From: Candidatus Kuenenia stuttgartensis
GTDB lineage: Bacteria; Planctomycetota; Phycisphaerae; Phycisphaerales; SM1A02
NCBI GenBank assembly: GCA_945902075.1
Contig: CAMDMA010000025.1
Coordinates: forward strand, 1 to 51,230
Direction: 5' to 3'
DNA length: 51,230 nt
The number at the start of each line of letters is the position of its first letter. Within the stretch, counting starts at the first letter, position 1. Below the pieces are notes generated by a model. It was not told the DNA's origin. It did not search any database and was given only the letters and a program-made list of their open reading frames with translations. Made by a program: the position numbers and the translations under genes. Shown piece after piece: positions 35,047 to 44,019 of this stretch.

Positions 35047-36186
35047 TCAAGAGTCGTTTTTTTCATCCTCAAGAGCATCCATCGCATCAAGAGCATCCAT
35101 TGCATCGGTTGCCTCAGCGCGATGAAGTCCAGCGTCACGCAGTTTGCGGCCGTCTTCAGCGATGGAGTCGTAGATCGAAGCCAACAACCCGACAAGTGGA
35201 AACTTGCCTTGGAGCGGAGACTGGCCAAGTCGGCGTAGCAGCGCATGGGGTGCAAAGGGCTCCGTCTCGCTCGGCATCACGTCGATCTGTCGGCCGGGCC
35301 GCCAGAAGTTCTCTAGACAACGTTCAAGCGGAAGCGCTTCCGGAGCGGCCTCGGCGGCGGGAGGGGTGGAGTGCGCGCGCGCGAGTCCACGCGTCGCAAT
35401 CGCGCGTGCCTCTTGCAGCCGCTCGAGTAAGCGTTGGCCATCAAGGCCGCGCAACGTGAAGCAAAGGAGCGTGTCGCCCGCGAGACGCTCGATGACGAGT
35501 GCCGCGATACAATCGATGTGTTTACACGGGTATGGCAGATCGCATGTGCACGTGCGCTTGAGAGAGTTCGGTTCGGTGGGGACAAGTTGCTTCCCAAGCG
35601 ATGCAAACGGCTGCTCAACAAGCGGGGGCATTTCGCCTGCGAGCAGTTTGGCGGAATAGACCGCCTCGCGCGCCATGATCGCGATAACGCGATCCCAGTC
35701 GAGGGCGCCGAGTGAGTCGGCAGTGATGGTGACGACGTACGGTCGCGGAAGGCGCCCCTGAACGGAACCCTCTATCCCCGCGGGCGTGATCTGAAGCGAG
35801 GCGGTTTGCCCGGCGCGCGCATACTCAAGACCTTCGTTTCGCGCGGCTTCAGCGATATCGTGGAGGAGCAGCGTGGCCCATGCGTCGGCTGGCCAAAGCA
35901 ACTGGTCGATGCCCTCGCGGCGGCGAAGTCGGATTCCGTTCTTGAGGCGACGCGGACCCTCTTGTCGGCGCATTGGTCGCGCACCTGGGCCGGTGTTGAA
36001 CGTGTTGTTGCGCGCGAACTGAAGCGGCCCCGAGCCAGGTGCGCCGATGGGAGCCTGCGTTCCGTCGGTCGGCGACATTGGCAACGGCTCATGCTCAGCT
36101 GGAAGATCGGGCTCCGAGTCCGTGTCGGCTCTGATCAACGGCTCATCCGGTAGATCGACTGGTTGGATGTCTTCGGGCTTGCTCAT
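35047..36186 (-). CDS. SWIM zinc-finger protein, partner of the SNF2 helicase
   Basis: A 379-aa protein with a SWIM-type zinc finger (C-x-C ... C-x-H: CTCDLPYPCKH, near residues 211-221) in the middle. The N-terminal 75 residues are acidic and Pro-rich; the C-terminus has a small repeat (DAMDALDAMDAL) encoded by 18-bp DNA repeats. In many bacteria a SWIM protein of this kind lies directly before a SNF2 ATPase, as here: the two share four bases (the ATG of the SNF2 partner lies elsewhere; this gene starts at 36186, while the helicase ends at 36183). The order on the minus strand is therefore helicase first, SWIM second. It probably binds nucleic acid together with the helicase. Confidence 0.88.
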   Translation of the reverse strand: MSKPEDIQPVDLPDEPLIRADTDSEPDLPAEHEPLPMSPTDGTQAPIGAPGSGPLQFARNNTFNTGPGARPMRRQEGPRRLKNGIRLRRREGIDQLLWPADAWATLLLHDIAEAARNEGLEYARAGQTASLQITPAGIEGSVQGRLPRPYVVTITADSLGALDWDRVIAIMAREAVYSAKLLAGEMPPLVEQPFASLGKQLVPTEPNSLKRTCTCDLPYPCKHIDCIAALVIERLAGDTLLCFTLRGLDGQRLLERLQEARAIATRGLARAHSTPPAAEAAPEALPLERCLENFWRPGRQIDVMPSETEPFAPHALLRRLGQSPLQGKFPLVGLLASIYDSIAEDGRKLRDAGLHRAEATDAMDALDAMDALEDEKNDS

Positions 36187-39100
36187 GAATCCTCCTCAAG
36201 CGTGTCGCGGCGGAGCGTGAGCAGGTCGCGGAGTTGTCCAGTCGAAAGTTCAGTCAGCCATGACTCGCCGGAGCCGATGATCTGCTGCGCGAGTTCGGTC
36301 TTTTGCTCAATCATCTGATCGATGCGTTCTTCGAGCGTGCCTTCGCTGATCATCTTGTGGACATTGACCGTGCGGTGTTGGCCGATGCGGAATGCGCGGT
36401 CGGTCGCCTGATTTTCGACCGCCGGGTTCCACCAACGGTCATAGTGAAAGACGTGATTCGCAGATGTCAGGTTGAGGCCGACGCCACCAGCCTTGAGCGA
36501 CAGAACAAAGATCGGACACGTCGGATCATTCGACTGGAAGCGTTCGATCAGTTGCTCGCGCTTGGCTTGCGGAGTTCCGCCATGTAGGAACTGCGCCTCC
36601 GTGTCGAGCTCCTGCCGAAGCATGGCGACGAGGAGATGTCCCATCTGACGGTACTGCGTGAAGATGAGCGCGCGGTCGCCGGATGCCACGACCTCGTCGA
36701 GCATCTCCATCAGGCGCATCGCCTTCCCCGAACGCGTCGAGAGTTTTTCGCCAGGTGCAAGTTTCGGAAGCGGCGGCGCGCCGTTGTCATCCGAGCCTTG
36801 ACGCAAGAAGTGCGCCGGGTGATTGCAAACCTGCTTGAGTTTGACCAACGCCGAGAGGACAAGCCCGCGACGCTTGATGCCGTCCGCGTTGTCAACACGG
36901 TTGAGCATGTCATTGACAACCGAGTCGTACAACTGCGCCTGCTCGGTGGTGAGCGGAACATTCTGCCGCGTTTCGATAAGCGGCGGAAGATCGCTGATGA
37001 CCGTTGGATCGGTCTTGAGCCTTCGGAGAACGAATGGACGCACAAGATTTTTGAGTCGCTCAGCTTGTCGCCGATCCTTGTGCCGCTCGATGGGCGAGGC
37101 AAAGCGCCGGCGGAAGTCGCCCTGCGTCCCGAGGTAGCCGGGGGTGCAGAACTCGAGGATCGACCAGAGTTCGCTGAGACGGTTCTCAACGGGCGTGCCT
37201 GTGAGCGCAATGCGGTGGCTTGTCCGAAGCGCACGAATAGAGGCCGTCTGCTTCGTTGGAGGATTCTTGATGTGCTGTGCCTCGTCAAGCACCACGCGGC
37301 GCCAGTGCACGCGCTCCATGCTGCTTTTGTCGCGTACGACGAGTGCATAGGTGGTCACAATGACGTCTGATGAGAGCGCGGTCTCGACGAACTTCTCATC
37401 AATCGGCCGCTCAAGTCCGTGATGGACGTGGACGACGAGTTCGGGCGCGAAGCGGTGGAGTTCGCGGTTCCAGTTTCCGACGACCGACATCGGGCACACA
37501 AGAAGCGTTGGACCGACTACGCGGCCTGCCGCCTTTTCTCGTTCGTGCTGCAGGAGTGCGATGAGCTGCACAGTCTTACCGAGACCCATGTCGTCGGCGA
37601 GGCAACCGCCGAGTCCGAAACGATCGAGAAATGCAAGCCATGAGAGGCCCTGCTGCTGGTACGGGCGCAGCGTGCCTTGGAAAGATGTGGGCTGCGTGAC
37701 GTTGGTGAACTTCTCATCGCCCTTGAAGCCAAGGAGTTCGCTCACCCAGCCTTGCGCGTCGAGGCCAAGGATCGGCAACCCCGTGTCTGGACCATCAAGC
37801 CCATTACCCAGCCGGATCGCCTGCATGACGGTCATCTGTCCGCCTGGATGCTCTTTGAGAAAGCGCACGGCGCCGTTGAGGTCATCAGGGCGAATCTCCA
37901 CCCACTGACCGTTCACGCGCAAGAGCGGCGAGCCCTGTCCAGCAAGGCGCTGAAAGGCATCGATCGACAGCGACTGATCGCCAAGCGCGATCTGCCACGA
38001 GTAGTTCACTAGGCTGTGAAGCCCGAGGTGGCTGCCTTCGCCATCTGCGCCTACCCCGCCCCCCGAAGGCATCGACCCATCGCCTGAGTCGATGAGGAGG
38101 CGTGCGCCGAGGCGGCTTGCGGTTTGTCCCCACCAACTCGGTGAAAGCACGACGAAGCCTGACTCCATCAGAATCGGCCGAAAATCTCGAAGAAATGCGT
38201 AGGCTTCAGTGGTCGAGAGCTCGATACCGGTAGGCATCGAGCCTTCGAGTGCGCGCTCAACGCGCGGCCAAATGCGCGCGGCGCGTGCAAGTTCGGCAAG
38301 TAGCACATCGCCTGCGGGTTCCCCTTCGCCGCCGAAACGCGCGAGCAGGCCCTTGAGGCCGTCTTTACCCTGCGCCCAGATCTGCTCGGCATCAATGACG
38401 ACCGGTGGGTCATCGTTGGTGATGAGTTTGAACGACATCGTCCATTGCGCCGCTCGACCGAGGTCGTCGCCAGACTCAAAGCCCGTTGGATCGGGCTCTT
38501 CGAGTTCGAACGCGAGTTTGACGAAGCGCGACTCGCTCGCCGCATCAAGCGACGAGAGCCACTGCCGTGCGCCGCGCATGAGGTGCGTGTCGGAACTCCG
38601 CATGCCGAGCACGGTGTCGCTTTTCCCAAGCAGTCCGCTGAGCCACGCAACATGGGGGTCGCCGGCGGGATCGCGATCTTCGATGGCGTCGCCGTAACTC
38701 TCCGTCTCAAGCACGCGGCGCGCTTCTGCGTCAACGAAACCGAGCAGCGCAGCCTCAATGATCGCCCATGGTTGCGTGCGGAGTTCGTCGTCGACGCAAC
38801 GAGCACTTCCAGGGATCGCTGCGAGGAGCGCGGTGAGGCGCTGGGCAGGCGCGCCGTCGGCGACCCACGGCTGCCAAATCGCGCGGAATCGTCCGGACTT
38901 CTCTTGAATGAGTGACGGAACGATGCGCTGATCAGCGATCAGATCTGCGGCGAGCGCGGCGATTTCGCGCCAGAAGCGAAACTCGTGACCGGCAACAAGT
39001 CCAGCAGTAAGCGGCCGTTCATCGTCATGCGGCGCGAGCAGAAATCGCAGCGCGGCGGGAGTTTCCAGCGCGAGCGTCGGCACATCAAGCGTTGCCAGGT

Positions 39101-39449
39101 GGGCGATGGGCTCGTCACGAACACCGATGGCATTCGCGAGTCGATCGCTGGGAAGCGGTGTGACGCCCGATTCATGTGTGGTCGCTGGAAGCGAGAGGCG
39201 AAGCGGCGAGACATCCGCCAACACATCATCGCCCGCAAGAAGGTTTCCACCCACAAGTGCAGCGCGAAGCCGCGAGGGGTCACATGCAAAGGGATGCAGC
39301 CGTGGAGGTGTCGGATGAGTGGCGGTTGTTTCAGACGCACTCGAGCCGCTCGCGGAACCAATTGCCGCAGTCGACGCAGCTGCGAGGGAAGCATCTTCGG
39401 CCCAAAGGTGGAGCCGTTCGCGAGTCCAGACAGCATGAAGAACGAGCAT
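36183..39449 (-). CDS. SNF2/SWI2-family helicase-like ATPase
   Basis: A 1088-aa DNA translocase of the bacterial SNF2 (HepA/RapA-related) group. The N-terminal 500 or so residues are a family-specific region. The ATPase core follows: DDMGLGKTVQ (Walker A near residue 620), VVLDEAQHIKNP (DEAQ box near 723), LTGTPVENRLSELWS, and the second lobe with FLHGGTPQAKREQ, LSLKAGGVGLNLT and DRAFRIGQ. The start at 39449 gives MLVLHAVWTRERLHLW, the usual beginning; the frame is open for another 29 codons upstream without support. Stop/start overlap (ATGA) with the SWIM gene suggests translational coupling. It could act in transcription recycling, chromatin-like remodelling or repair. Confidence 0.93.
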   Translation of the reverse strand: MLVLHAVWTRERLHLWAEDASLAAASTAAIGSASGSSASETTATHPTPPRLHPFACDPSRLRAALVGGNLLAGDDVLADVSPLRLSLPATTHESGVTPLPSDRLANAIGVRDEPIAHLATLDVPTLALETPAALRFLLAPHDDERPLTAGLVAGHEFRFWREIAALAADLIADQRIVPSLIQEKSGRFRAIWQPWVADGAPAQRLTALLAAIPGSARCVDDELRTQPWAIIEAALLGFVDAEARRVLETESYGDAIEDRDPAGDPHVAWLSGLLGKSDTVLGMRSSDTHLMRGARQWLSSLDAASESRFVKLAFELEEPDPTGFESGDDLGRAAQWTMSFKLITNDDPPVVIDAEQIWAQGKDGLKGLLARFGGEGEPAGDVLLAELARAARIWPRVERALEGSMPTGIELSTTEAYAFLRDFRPILMESGFVVLSPSWWGQTASRLGARLLIDSGDGSMPSGGGVGADGEGSHLGLHSLVNYSWQIALGDQSLSIDAFQRLAGQGSPLLRVNGQWVEIRPDDLNGAVRFLKEHPGGQMTVMQAIRLGNGLDGPDTGLPILGLDAQGWVSELLGFKGDEKFTNVTQPTSFQGTLRPYQQQGLSWLAFLDRFGLGGCLADDMGLGKTVQLIALLQHEREKAAGRVVGPTLLVCPMSVVGNWNRELHRFAPELVVHVHHGLERPIDEKFVETALSSDVIVTTYALVVRDKSSMERVHWRRVVLDEAQHIKNPPTKQTASIRALRTSHRIALTGTPVENRLSELWSILEFCTPGYLGTQGDFRRRFASPIERHKDRRQAERLKNLVRPFVLRRLKTDPTVISDLPPLIETRQNVPLTTEQAQLYDSVVNDMLNRVDNADGIKRRGLVLSALVKLKQVCNHPAHFLRQGSDDNGAPPLPKLAPGEKLSTRSGKAMRLMEMLDEVVASGDRALIFTQYRQMGHLLVAMLRQELDTEAQFLHGGTPQAKREQLIERFQSNDPTCPIFVLSLKAGGVGLNLTSANHVFHYDRWWNPAVENQATDRAFRIGQHRTVNVHKMISEGTLEERIDQMIEQKTELAQQIIGSGESWLTELSTGQLRDLLTLRRDTLEEDS

Positions 39450-39559
39450 GGGGGCGGAGTGCCTCGTCGGAGTCGGCAGTGAGCGACGGCGAAATGAAAT
39501 GGACGACTGACGGGAAGAAACGGCAGAAGGGAACAACCAAGCGCCGCAGACTGTTGGAG

Positions 39560-39632
39560 TGATTGCGCTGGGACTTGAACCCAGGACCTACGGCTTAAAA
39601 GGCCGCTGCTCTACCGACTGAGCTACGCAATC
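39560..39632 (-). tRNA. tRNA-Lys (anticodon TTT)
   Basis: On the minus strand a complete cloverleaf can be drawn: acceptor stem GATTGCG/CGCAATC, D-arm AGCTCAGTCGGTAGAGC, anticodon arm with loop CTTTTAA (anticodon TTT), and T-arm loop GGTTCAAGTCC. The discriminator base is A. The 3' CCA is not encoded. It sits between the SNF2 gene and the lipoprotein gene at 39823. Confidence 0.95.
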
Positions 39633-39822
39633 GCGAAGGGGAACATTGTAGCCACGCCCGTCACCGATTCGGCGCGCGTTCCGCCTCCGGTACGAAATAG
39701 CGGTTTCCGCGCGAAATGGCAGAAGTGGCGATGGTTCCCGCCCCATTCGGCACAGGTCCTCTCAATCTCCGAGCCCGACCCGCCGATAGGAACGACTCGG
39801 CCCCAAGCCGAAGGAGCCCGAC

Positions 39823-41217
39823 ATGACCACCCACGACCCGCTCGCCCATCGGAACCCGACACCCGCATTCCGCCGATCGTCCTTTGCGCGCATTGGGCTT
39901 TCACTGCTTTCCATGAGCGCGGTGGCAACCGCCATCGGTGGCTGCGGTGCTCTCTCGGGGCTCGCTTCCCGCACATTCGACCCGGAGCCATCGCAGTCCG
40001 TACCCGCACGCACGATGGTGAGTGCTTCCGCAACGCCAGTACCAACTTCAACCGAGGCATCAGGGCAGGGGGCATCAAACGTCGGAACCGTCGGGTCAAC
40101 CGGCAGTGCGCCACTCTCCATGTCCGGCGCATCGCCGAGTGGAACGCGCCGTGGGGGCTCCATCCTGAGCGTCAATGGTGATTCCCGCCGCGCGAATGAC
40201 AATGGTCTCACCGAGGGCGGTGGCAATATCTCGCAGGTCAGTTTCGCGACCGAAGGCGGCGACTACGCCCCGGATGTCGACCGCACCGGCACCTACATGG
40301 TGTTTGCCTCGACGCAACATCGGCCCACCTTCGACATCTACCGGAAGAGTGTCGACGGACGCACGGTGACGCAACTCACCACCGATCCAAGCGACGACAT
40401 GATGCCCGCGATCGCTCCGGACGGCACGAAGATCGCCTTTGCGTCGAACCGGAATGGGAACTGGGATATCTACACCATGCCGATCACCGGCGGTGCGCCG
40501 ACACAGATCACGTTCGATGCCGACGAAGAGGTGCAGCCGACTTGGGCCCCCGATGGCAAGCGCCTCGCTTTTAGCCGAAAGAATGGCCGTACCGGCACTT
40601 GGGAGTTGTGGATCGTCGATAGTGCGACTCCGGGCCTCCGAACTTTTGTGTGCGAGGGCTTTCTTCCGCGGTGGAATCCCACCGAGGAAAACGACCGCCT
40701 GCTGTTCCAACGCGCACGCCAGCGTGGGTCTCGGCTCTACGGCGTGTGGACAATCGACATCGTGCGCGGTGAGGGCATGAACCCGACGGAAATCGTCAGC
40801 GCAAAGAACGCTGCGATTCTCCAACCAGGTTGGTCGCCGGACGGGGAGAAAATCGTCTTCACGACGGTGGTCAATCCTGAGGGCAATGCCGAGTGGCCAG
40901 ACCAGTCCGACATTTGGGTGGTGAACGCTGACGGAACGGGACGCGTGGGTCTCACGAATAGCCGCTTCCGGAACATGCAGCCCGCCTGGGGTGCGGACGG
41001 ACGGGTCTACTTCGTCTCGAATCGTGGCGGCCTCGAAAACATCTGGTCCATCGCGGTCGATGGTGCCCGAAATGGGACAGGATCGGCGGAGTTCGCAGCA
41101 AATGCCCACAAGAAGGCAAAGTCAAGCCCCGTGGCTCCGGCAGCACCCGCTGCACTCGTCAAGGATGGCACGCCGGAACTTCTGAAAGCGGACACCTTCG
41201 CGAAGGTGGCCGACTAG
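39823..41217 (+). CDS. TolB-like beta-propeller lipoprotein
   Basis: A 464-aa lipoprotein: signal segment IGLSLLSMSAVATAIGGC with lipobox IGGC at residue 41 or so. A Ser/Thr/Gly-rich, low-complexity stretch of about 90 residues follows, then PD40/TolB-type propeller blades such as APDGTKIAFASNRNGNWDIY, APDGKRLAFSRKNG and SPDGEKIVFTTVVNPEG. Such proteins often act in periplasmic binding or with secretion and polysaccharide systems. The following lipoprotein gene (41309) may be a partner. The region just before the start contains a CGCCGATAGG element seen in similar form before other genes here. Confidence 0.85.
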   Translation: MTTHDPLAHRNPTPAFRRSSFARIGLSLLSMSAVATAIGGCGALSGLASRTFDPEPSQSVPARTMVSASATPVPTSTEASGQGASNVGTVGSTGSAPLSMSGASPSGTRRGGSILSVNGDSRRANDNGLTEGGGNISQVSFATEGGDYAPDVDRTGTYMVFASTQHRPTFDIYRKSVDGRTVTQLTTDPSDDMMPAIAPDGTKIAFASNRNGNWDIYTMPITGGAPTQITFDADEEVQPTWAPDGKRLAFSRKNGRTGTWELWIVDSATPGLRTFVCEGFLPRWNPTEENDRLLFQRARQRGSRLYGVWTIDIVRGEGMNPTEIVSAKNAAILQPGWSPDGEKIVFTTVVNPEGNAEWPDQSDIWVVNADGTGRVGLTNSRFRNMQPAWGADGRVYFVSNRGGLENIWSIAVDGARNGTGSAEFAANAHKKAKSSPVAPAAPAALVKDGTPELLKADTFAKVAD

Positions 41218-41277
41218 GAGCTCTTCCCAAGCTGGAACGATCGCCCTCGGCCGACAGCGACCGACCGTCGAGTGAAC

Positions 41278-41292
41278 TGGCACGCGGCTTGC
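41278..41292 (+). promoter_or_regulatory. Sigma-54 type -24/-12 match
   Basis: TGGCAC, five bases, TTGC: an exact match to the core of the sigma-54 promoter consensus (TGGCACG-N4-TTGC). The predicted start of transcription, about 12 bases after the TTGC, lies only a few bases before the ATG at 41309. If real, the leader would be extremely short, or translation starts further in. Confidence 0.35.
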
Positions 41293-41308
41293 GGCCGATA
41301 TCCCCTCC

Positions 41309-42127
41309 ATGGGACGGTTCAACGCATACATCCCCAATATCGTGGCATCTCGATTGGCACCGCTCGCGAGTCGCGCATTCGCGCGCACGGGCGTGCACCT
41401 CGCAGTTTTGGGTTTCGGACTTGCGAGCTTGGTGGGCTGCCAAAAGCCGCTTCAACGGCCCATCGTGCTGAAGGCTCCCTATGAAACGGAGCGTGTCTGG
41501 GCGGTTGTTCCCTTCGCAAACGAGTCTGGCGTCTCGCAGGTCGACGGCATGGCAGTCGCTGACCGCTTCGTGAGCGAGATCGAACAGGTTGATGGGCTGC
41601 GTGCGCTGCCGCTCAACCGCACCCTCGCAGCGATGCGCTCGCTCGGCATGACCAACGTCCGCGATCTCCAACAGGCCTACACGTTGATGCGGACGCTGCA
41701 GGCCGACGGTCTTGTCCTCGGAACGATCACAGAGTGGGATCCGTACAAGCCTCTCCGGTTTGGCGCCGCGGTCGAAGTCGTTTCTGCCGGAGAAAACGGG
41801 CAAAACAAAGCACTCGACCTCAACGAACTGACCATGCCGACCGCTGAGAGCACTGGCGGAGCAGCAACAGCTCGTGCCGAGATTTCTCAGGGCTCGCGCA
41901 TTTTCGATGGCCGGAGCAACGAAACGCTCCTCGAGCTTGAGCGATACGCGCTCGGCCGCGCAAGTGCGGACAGCGCGCTTGGACCGAAGGCCTACGAGAT
42001 ACGAATTGACCTCTTCAGCCGATTCGGTGCCTATGTTTTGACCCGCGACCTCCTCGAGCAAGAGGCGGCTCGGCTTGGGGTCGCGCTGCCCGAAGGCCGC
42101 GCGGAGCGTCCGATTGAGAAGCAGTGA
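41309..42127 (+). CDS. Lipoprotein with CsgG-like domain, function unknown
   Basis: A 272-aa protein with an unusually long N-terminus (about 28 residues) before the hydrophobic segment HLAVLGFGLASLVGC, whose lipobox is LVGC. The mature part (VWAVVPFANESG, VADRFVSEIEQVDGLRALPLNRTL, LQADGLVLGTITEWDPY) resembles the CsgG/TolB-N-like fold that detects or builds envelope complexes. The ATG at 41309 is used; a TTG at 41354 would give a more usual signal length. It follows the beta-propeller lipoprotein by 91 bases and may form a functional pair with it. Confidence 0.75.
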   Translation: MGRFNAYIPNIVASRLAPLASRAFARTGVHLAVLGFGLASLVGCQKPLQRPIVLKAPYETERVWAVVPFANESGVSQVDGMAVADRFVSEIEQVDGLRALPLNRTLAAMRSLGMTNVRDLQQAYTLMRTLQADGLVLGTITEWDPYKPLRFGAAVEVVSAGENGQNKALDLNELTMPTAESTGGAATARAEISQGSRIFDGRSNETLLELERYALGRASADSALGPKAYEIRIDLFSRFGAYVLTRDLLEQEAARLGVALPEGRAERPIEKQ

Positions 42128-42429
42128 TCAAACCCCAAAATGCGTGGACAGAAGTGCATAAGTCTTGTGTTTGCAGGCAACAGCGGCGCGTTGACCCGCG
42201 GAACGTCCGAGAGGAATTTAGGTAGGTCCGCGAAAAAACACTTGAACTCTCAGGGCTTTCAGGCCGATAGCCCCTACGGAGTTCGCGATGCGTTCTCCGG
42301 ATAACGCGGTGCTGCGAGAGCTGACAGTCTTCTCCGCGCTCCGTGCAGAACCGATGGACAAGCGACAGGCCAGCGAAACGACCAACGAGCAGAACCCGGC
42401 GTCCGGCACGCCAAAACGAGGCAACAGTT
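42128..42429. other. Upstream region of xerD
   Basis: Gene-free for 302 bases. It holds the segment TGAACT (42243-42248), then GGCCGATA (42262-42269) and CCCCT, which resembles the sequence directly before the gene at 41309 (TGAACT at 41273, GGCCGATA at 41293, CCCCT at 41302). TTGAAC (42242-42247) could serve as a -35 with CGATAG as a weak -10. I see no dif-like 28-bp Xer site. Confidence 0.45.
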
Positions 42430-43425
42430 ATGAATGAGAATCTCCCAATCGTCGAGCGCTTCCTCTCTTATCTGATCGATGAGCGCGCTTTCAGCCCGTA
42501 CACCTCGCGGTGCTATGGCTTGGATTTGCGCCAGTTCGTTGAGTTTTTGGAAGGCGATCTCAAAATCAAGATCGATACGAAGGTTGAGCAGGCGGCGCTT
42601 GAGGCGTCGATCTCGAAGGGCAAGATGCCCGTTTCGGCGACTGCGACGATTCTGAGTTGCGACGTCGAGCGCATTCGCGGATTCCTCGCGAAACTCGCGG
42701 AACAAAGCTATTCGCCGGCCACCATGGCGCGCAAGATCGCCACGCTTCGTAGCTTCCACAAATGGCTCGAGAAGCGCAGCTTCACGACGTCGAATCCGAT
42801 GACGCTCATCCGCACGCCCAAGCAGGCGCGTCGGCTTCCGAAGGCGATTACCGTTGACGAGGTTGAGCGCTTGCTCTCCGCACCCGACGACACCGATCTG
42901 CTTGGATCGCGCGATCGCGCGATTCTCGAGACGCTTTACTCGACTGGTATTCGCGTGAGCGAGGTCGTCGCGATCAATCGTGGTGACCTCAATGAGTCGA
43001 ATGAGTGCATCGTGATCCGCGGCAAGGGCCGCCGCGAGCGCATCGTTCCACTCGGCGCACACGCGCTCAAGAGTTTGCGTCATTACCTCGACATGCTCGA
43101 TGGTGAGATGCGCGCTGCCGGGCTCACCTCTGCGCCTGATTCGGCGCTCTTCGTGAACAAGCACGGTTCGCGTCTCTCAAGTCGTTCCGTGCGTCGTAAG
43201 GTCGCGAAGTATCTGGTGAAGGTCGGACTTGATCCCGAGATCAGCCCGCACACAATTCGCCACAGTTTCGCCACGCATCTTCTCAGCAACGGCGCAGACT
43301 TGCGCGCTGTGCAGGAGTTGCTTGGTCACCAGTCACTCTCATCGACGCAGGTGTACACGCATCTCGCGCAAAGCAAGATGCGAGCGGACTACGACGGCGC
43401 GCACCCGCGTGCCGAAGCCAGCTGA
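42430..43425 (+). CDS. xerD: Tyrosine recombinase XerC/XerD
   Basis: Site-specific recombinase that resolves chromosome dimers at dif. The 331-aa protein has the N-terminal core-binding domain (RFLSYLIDERAFSPYTSRCYG) and the catalytic domain with R in TGIRVSEV (near residue 173), K in KGRRERIVPL, H-x-x-R in PHTIRHSFATHLL, H in LGHQSLSS and the nucleophile Tyr in TQVYTHL. The start is set at ATG 42430 because it gives the canonical N-terminus; the frame is open upstream. It is slightly longer than the usual 300 aa because of an insertion near residues 45-75. No phage or integron genes are nearby, so it is a housekeeping enzyme. Confidence 0.92.
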   Translation: MNENLPIVERFLSYLIDERAFSPYTSRCYGLDLRQFVEFLEGDLKIKIDTKVEQAALEASISKGKMPVSATATILSCDVERIRGFLAKLAEQSYSPATMARKIATLRSFHKWLEKRSFTTSNPMTLIRTPKQARRLPKAITVDEVERLLSAPDDTDLLGSRDRAILETLYSTGIRVSEVVAINRGDLNESNECIVIRGKGRRERIVPLGAHALKSLRHYLDMLDGEMRAAGLTSAPDSALFVNKHGSRLSSRSVRRKVAKYLVKVGLDPEISPHTIRHSFATHLLSNGADLRAVQELLGHQSLSSTQVYTHLAQSKMRADYDGAHPRAEAS

Positions 43426-43454
43426 GACGGGCGGCCGGATTGAAATGGGAACTA

Positions 43455-43487
43455 AAGCCCCGCGCTCATGCGCGGGGCTTCTTCTTT
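43455..43487. terminator. Bidirectional terminator between xerD and the lipoprotein gene
   Basis: A perfect 11-bp stem AAGCCCCGCGC (43455-43465) with GCGCGGGGCTT (43470-43480) and TCAT loop. On the plus strand CTTCTTTG follows; on the minus strand TAGTTCCCATTT follows. It fits the convergent genes on either side. Confidence 0.85.
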
Positions 43488-43529
43488 GAATCGAGTTCCG
43501 CAGTCCTGAGTGCGTTTGATCGTGGTGTT

Positions 43530-43967
43530 TCAACCGTCCGATGGCCGCTTCCACGGCCACGCCATCCGCGGTTGGCGCCCAGCGCACTCATCCTTGATGA
43601 GCTCGAAGCGCGCAGTCTCGCGAACGATCTCGGCTTTGTACGCTCCCGGAACATCGGCGCAGGCCGTGGTGTCGTGAAGGTTGACGAACGTCACCACAGC
43701 GCCATCAAACGCCCATCGGCCAACAACTCCCGATGCGGCTTGATCACCCTTCGCAGGAATGTCGAGCCCGAAGATCCCCGTCGATTCAATGGTGAGCGTG
43801 CTTCCGTCGAGTTCGCTTGTCCACGCGCCAAGAAAGGGCGCATTTTCGAGAAGGGCGTCGTCGTTGGTTCCGTCGACGGTCTCGGTTGTCGACGAGCACG
43901 AGGCGTTGGCGAGGAACGCGAACATGACAATCGGCGTGAGACAAAGGATTCGCGTTTGTTCAATCAT
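43530..43967 (-). CDS. Small lipoprotein with lipocalin-like strand pattern
   Basis: A 145-aa lipoprotein: MIEQTRILCLTPIVMFAFLA then NASC lipobox and a Ser/Thr spacer. The mature part (GAWTSELDGSTLTIESTGIFG, VVGRWAFDGAVVTFVNL, CADVPGAYKAEIVRETARF, KDECAGR) alternates short beta strands, with two Cys that may form a disulfide. This pattern is common in small bacterial beta-barrel lipoproteins that measure or bind small molecules; the function is unknown. The start at 43967 is chosen for the signal peptide; 33 further upstream codons are open but lack a signal. Confidence 0.78.
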   Translation of the reverse strand: MIEQTRILCLTPIVMFAFLANASCSSTTETVDGTNDDALLENAPFLGAWTSELDGSTLTIESTGIFGLDIPAKGDQAASGVVGRWAFDGAVVTFVNLHDTTACADVPGAYKAEIVRETARFELIKDECAGRQPRMAWPWKRPSDG

Positions 43968-44019
43968 GGCAGAGACTTGGTGGAGGACACTTCTTGGTTC
44001 GGGAACGATGGGGGCGATT

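Noticed and set aside
42430-43425. XerD as the integrase of a mobile element
   Set aside because: No phage, plasmid or attachment-site features around it; the protein fits the chromosomal XerC/D type.
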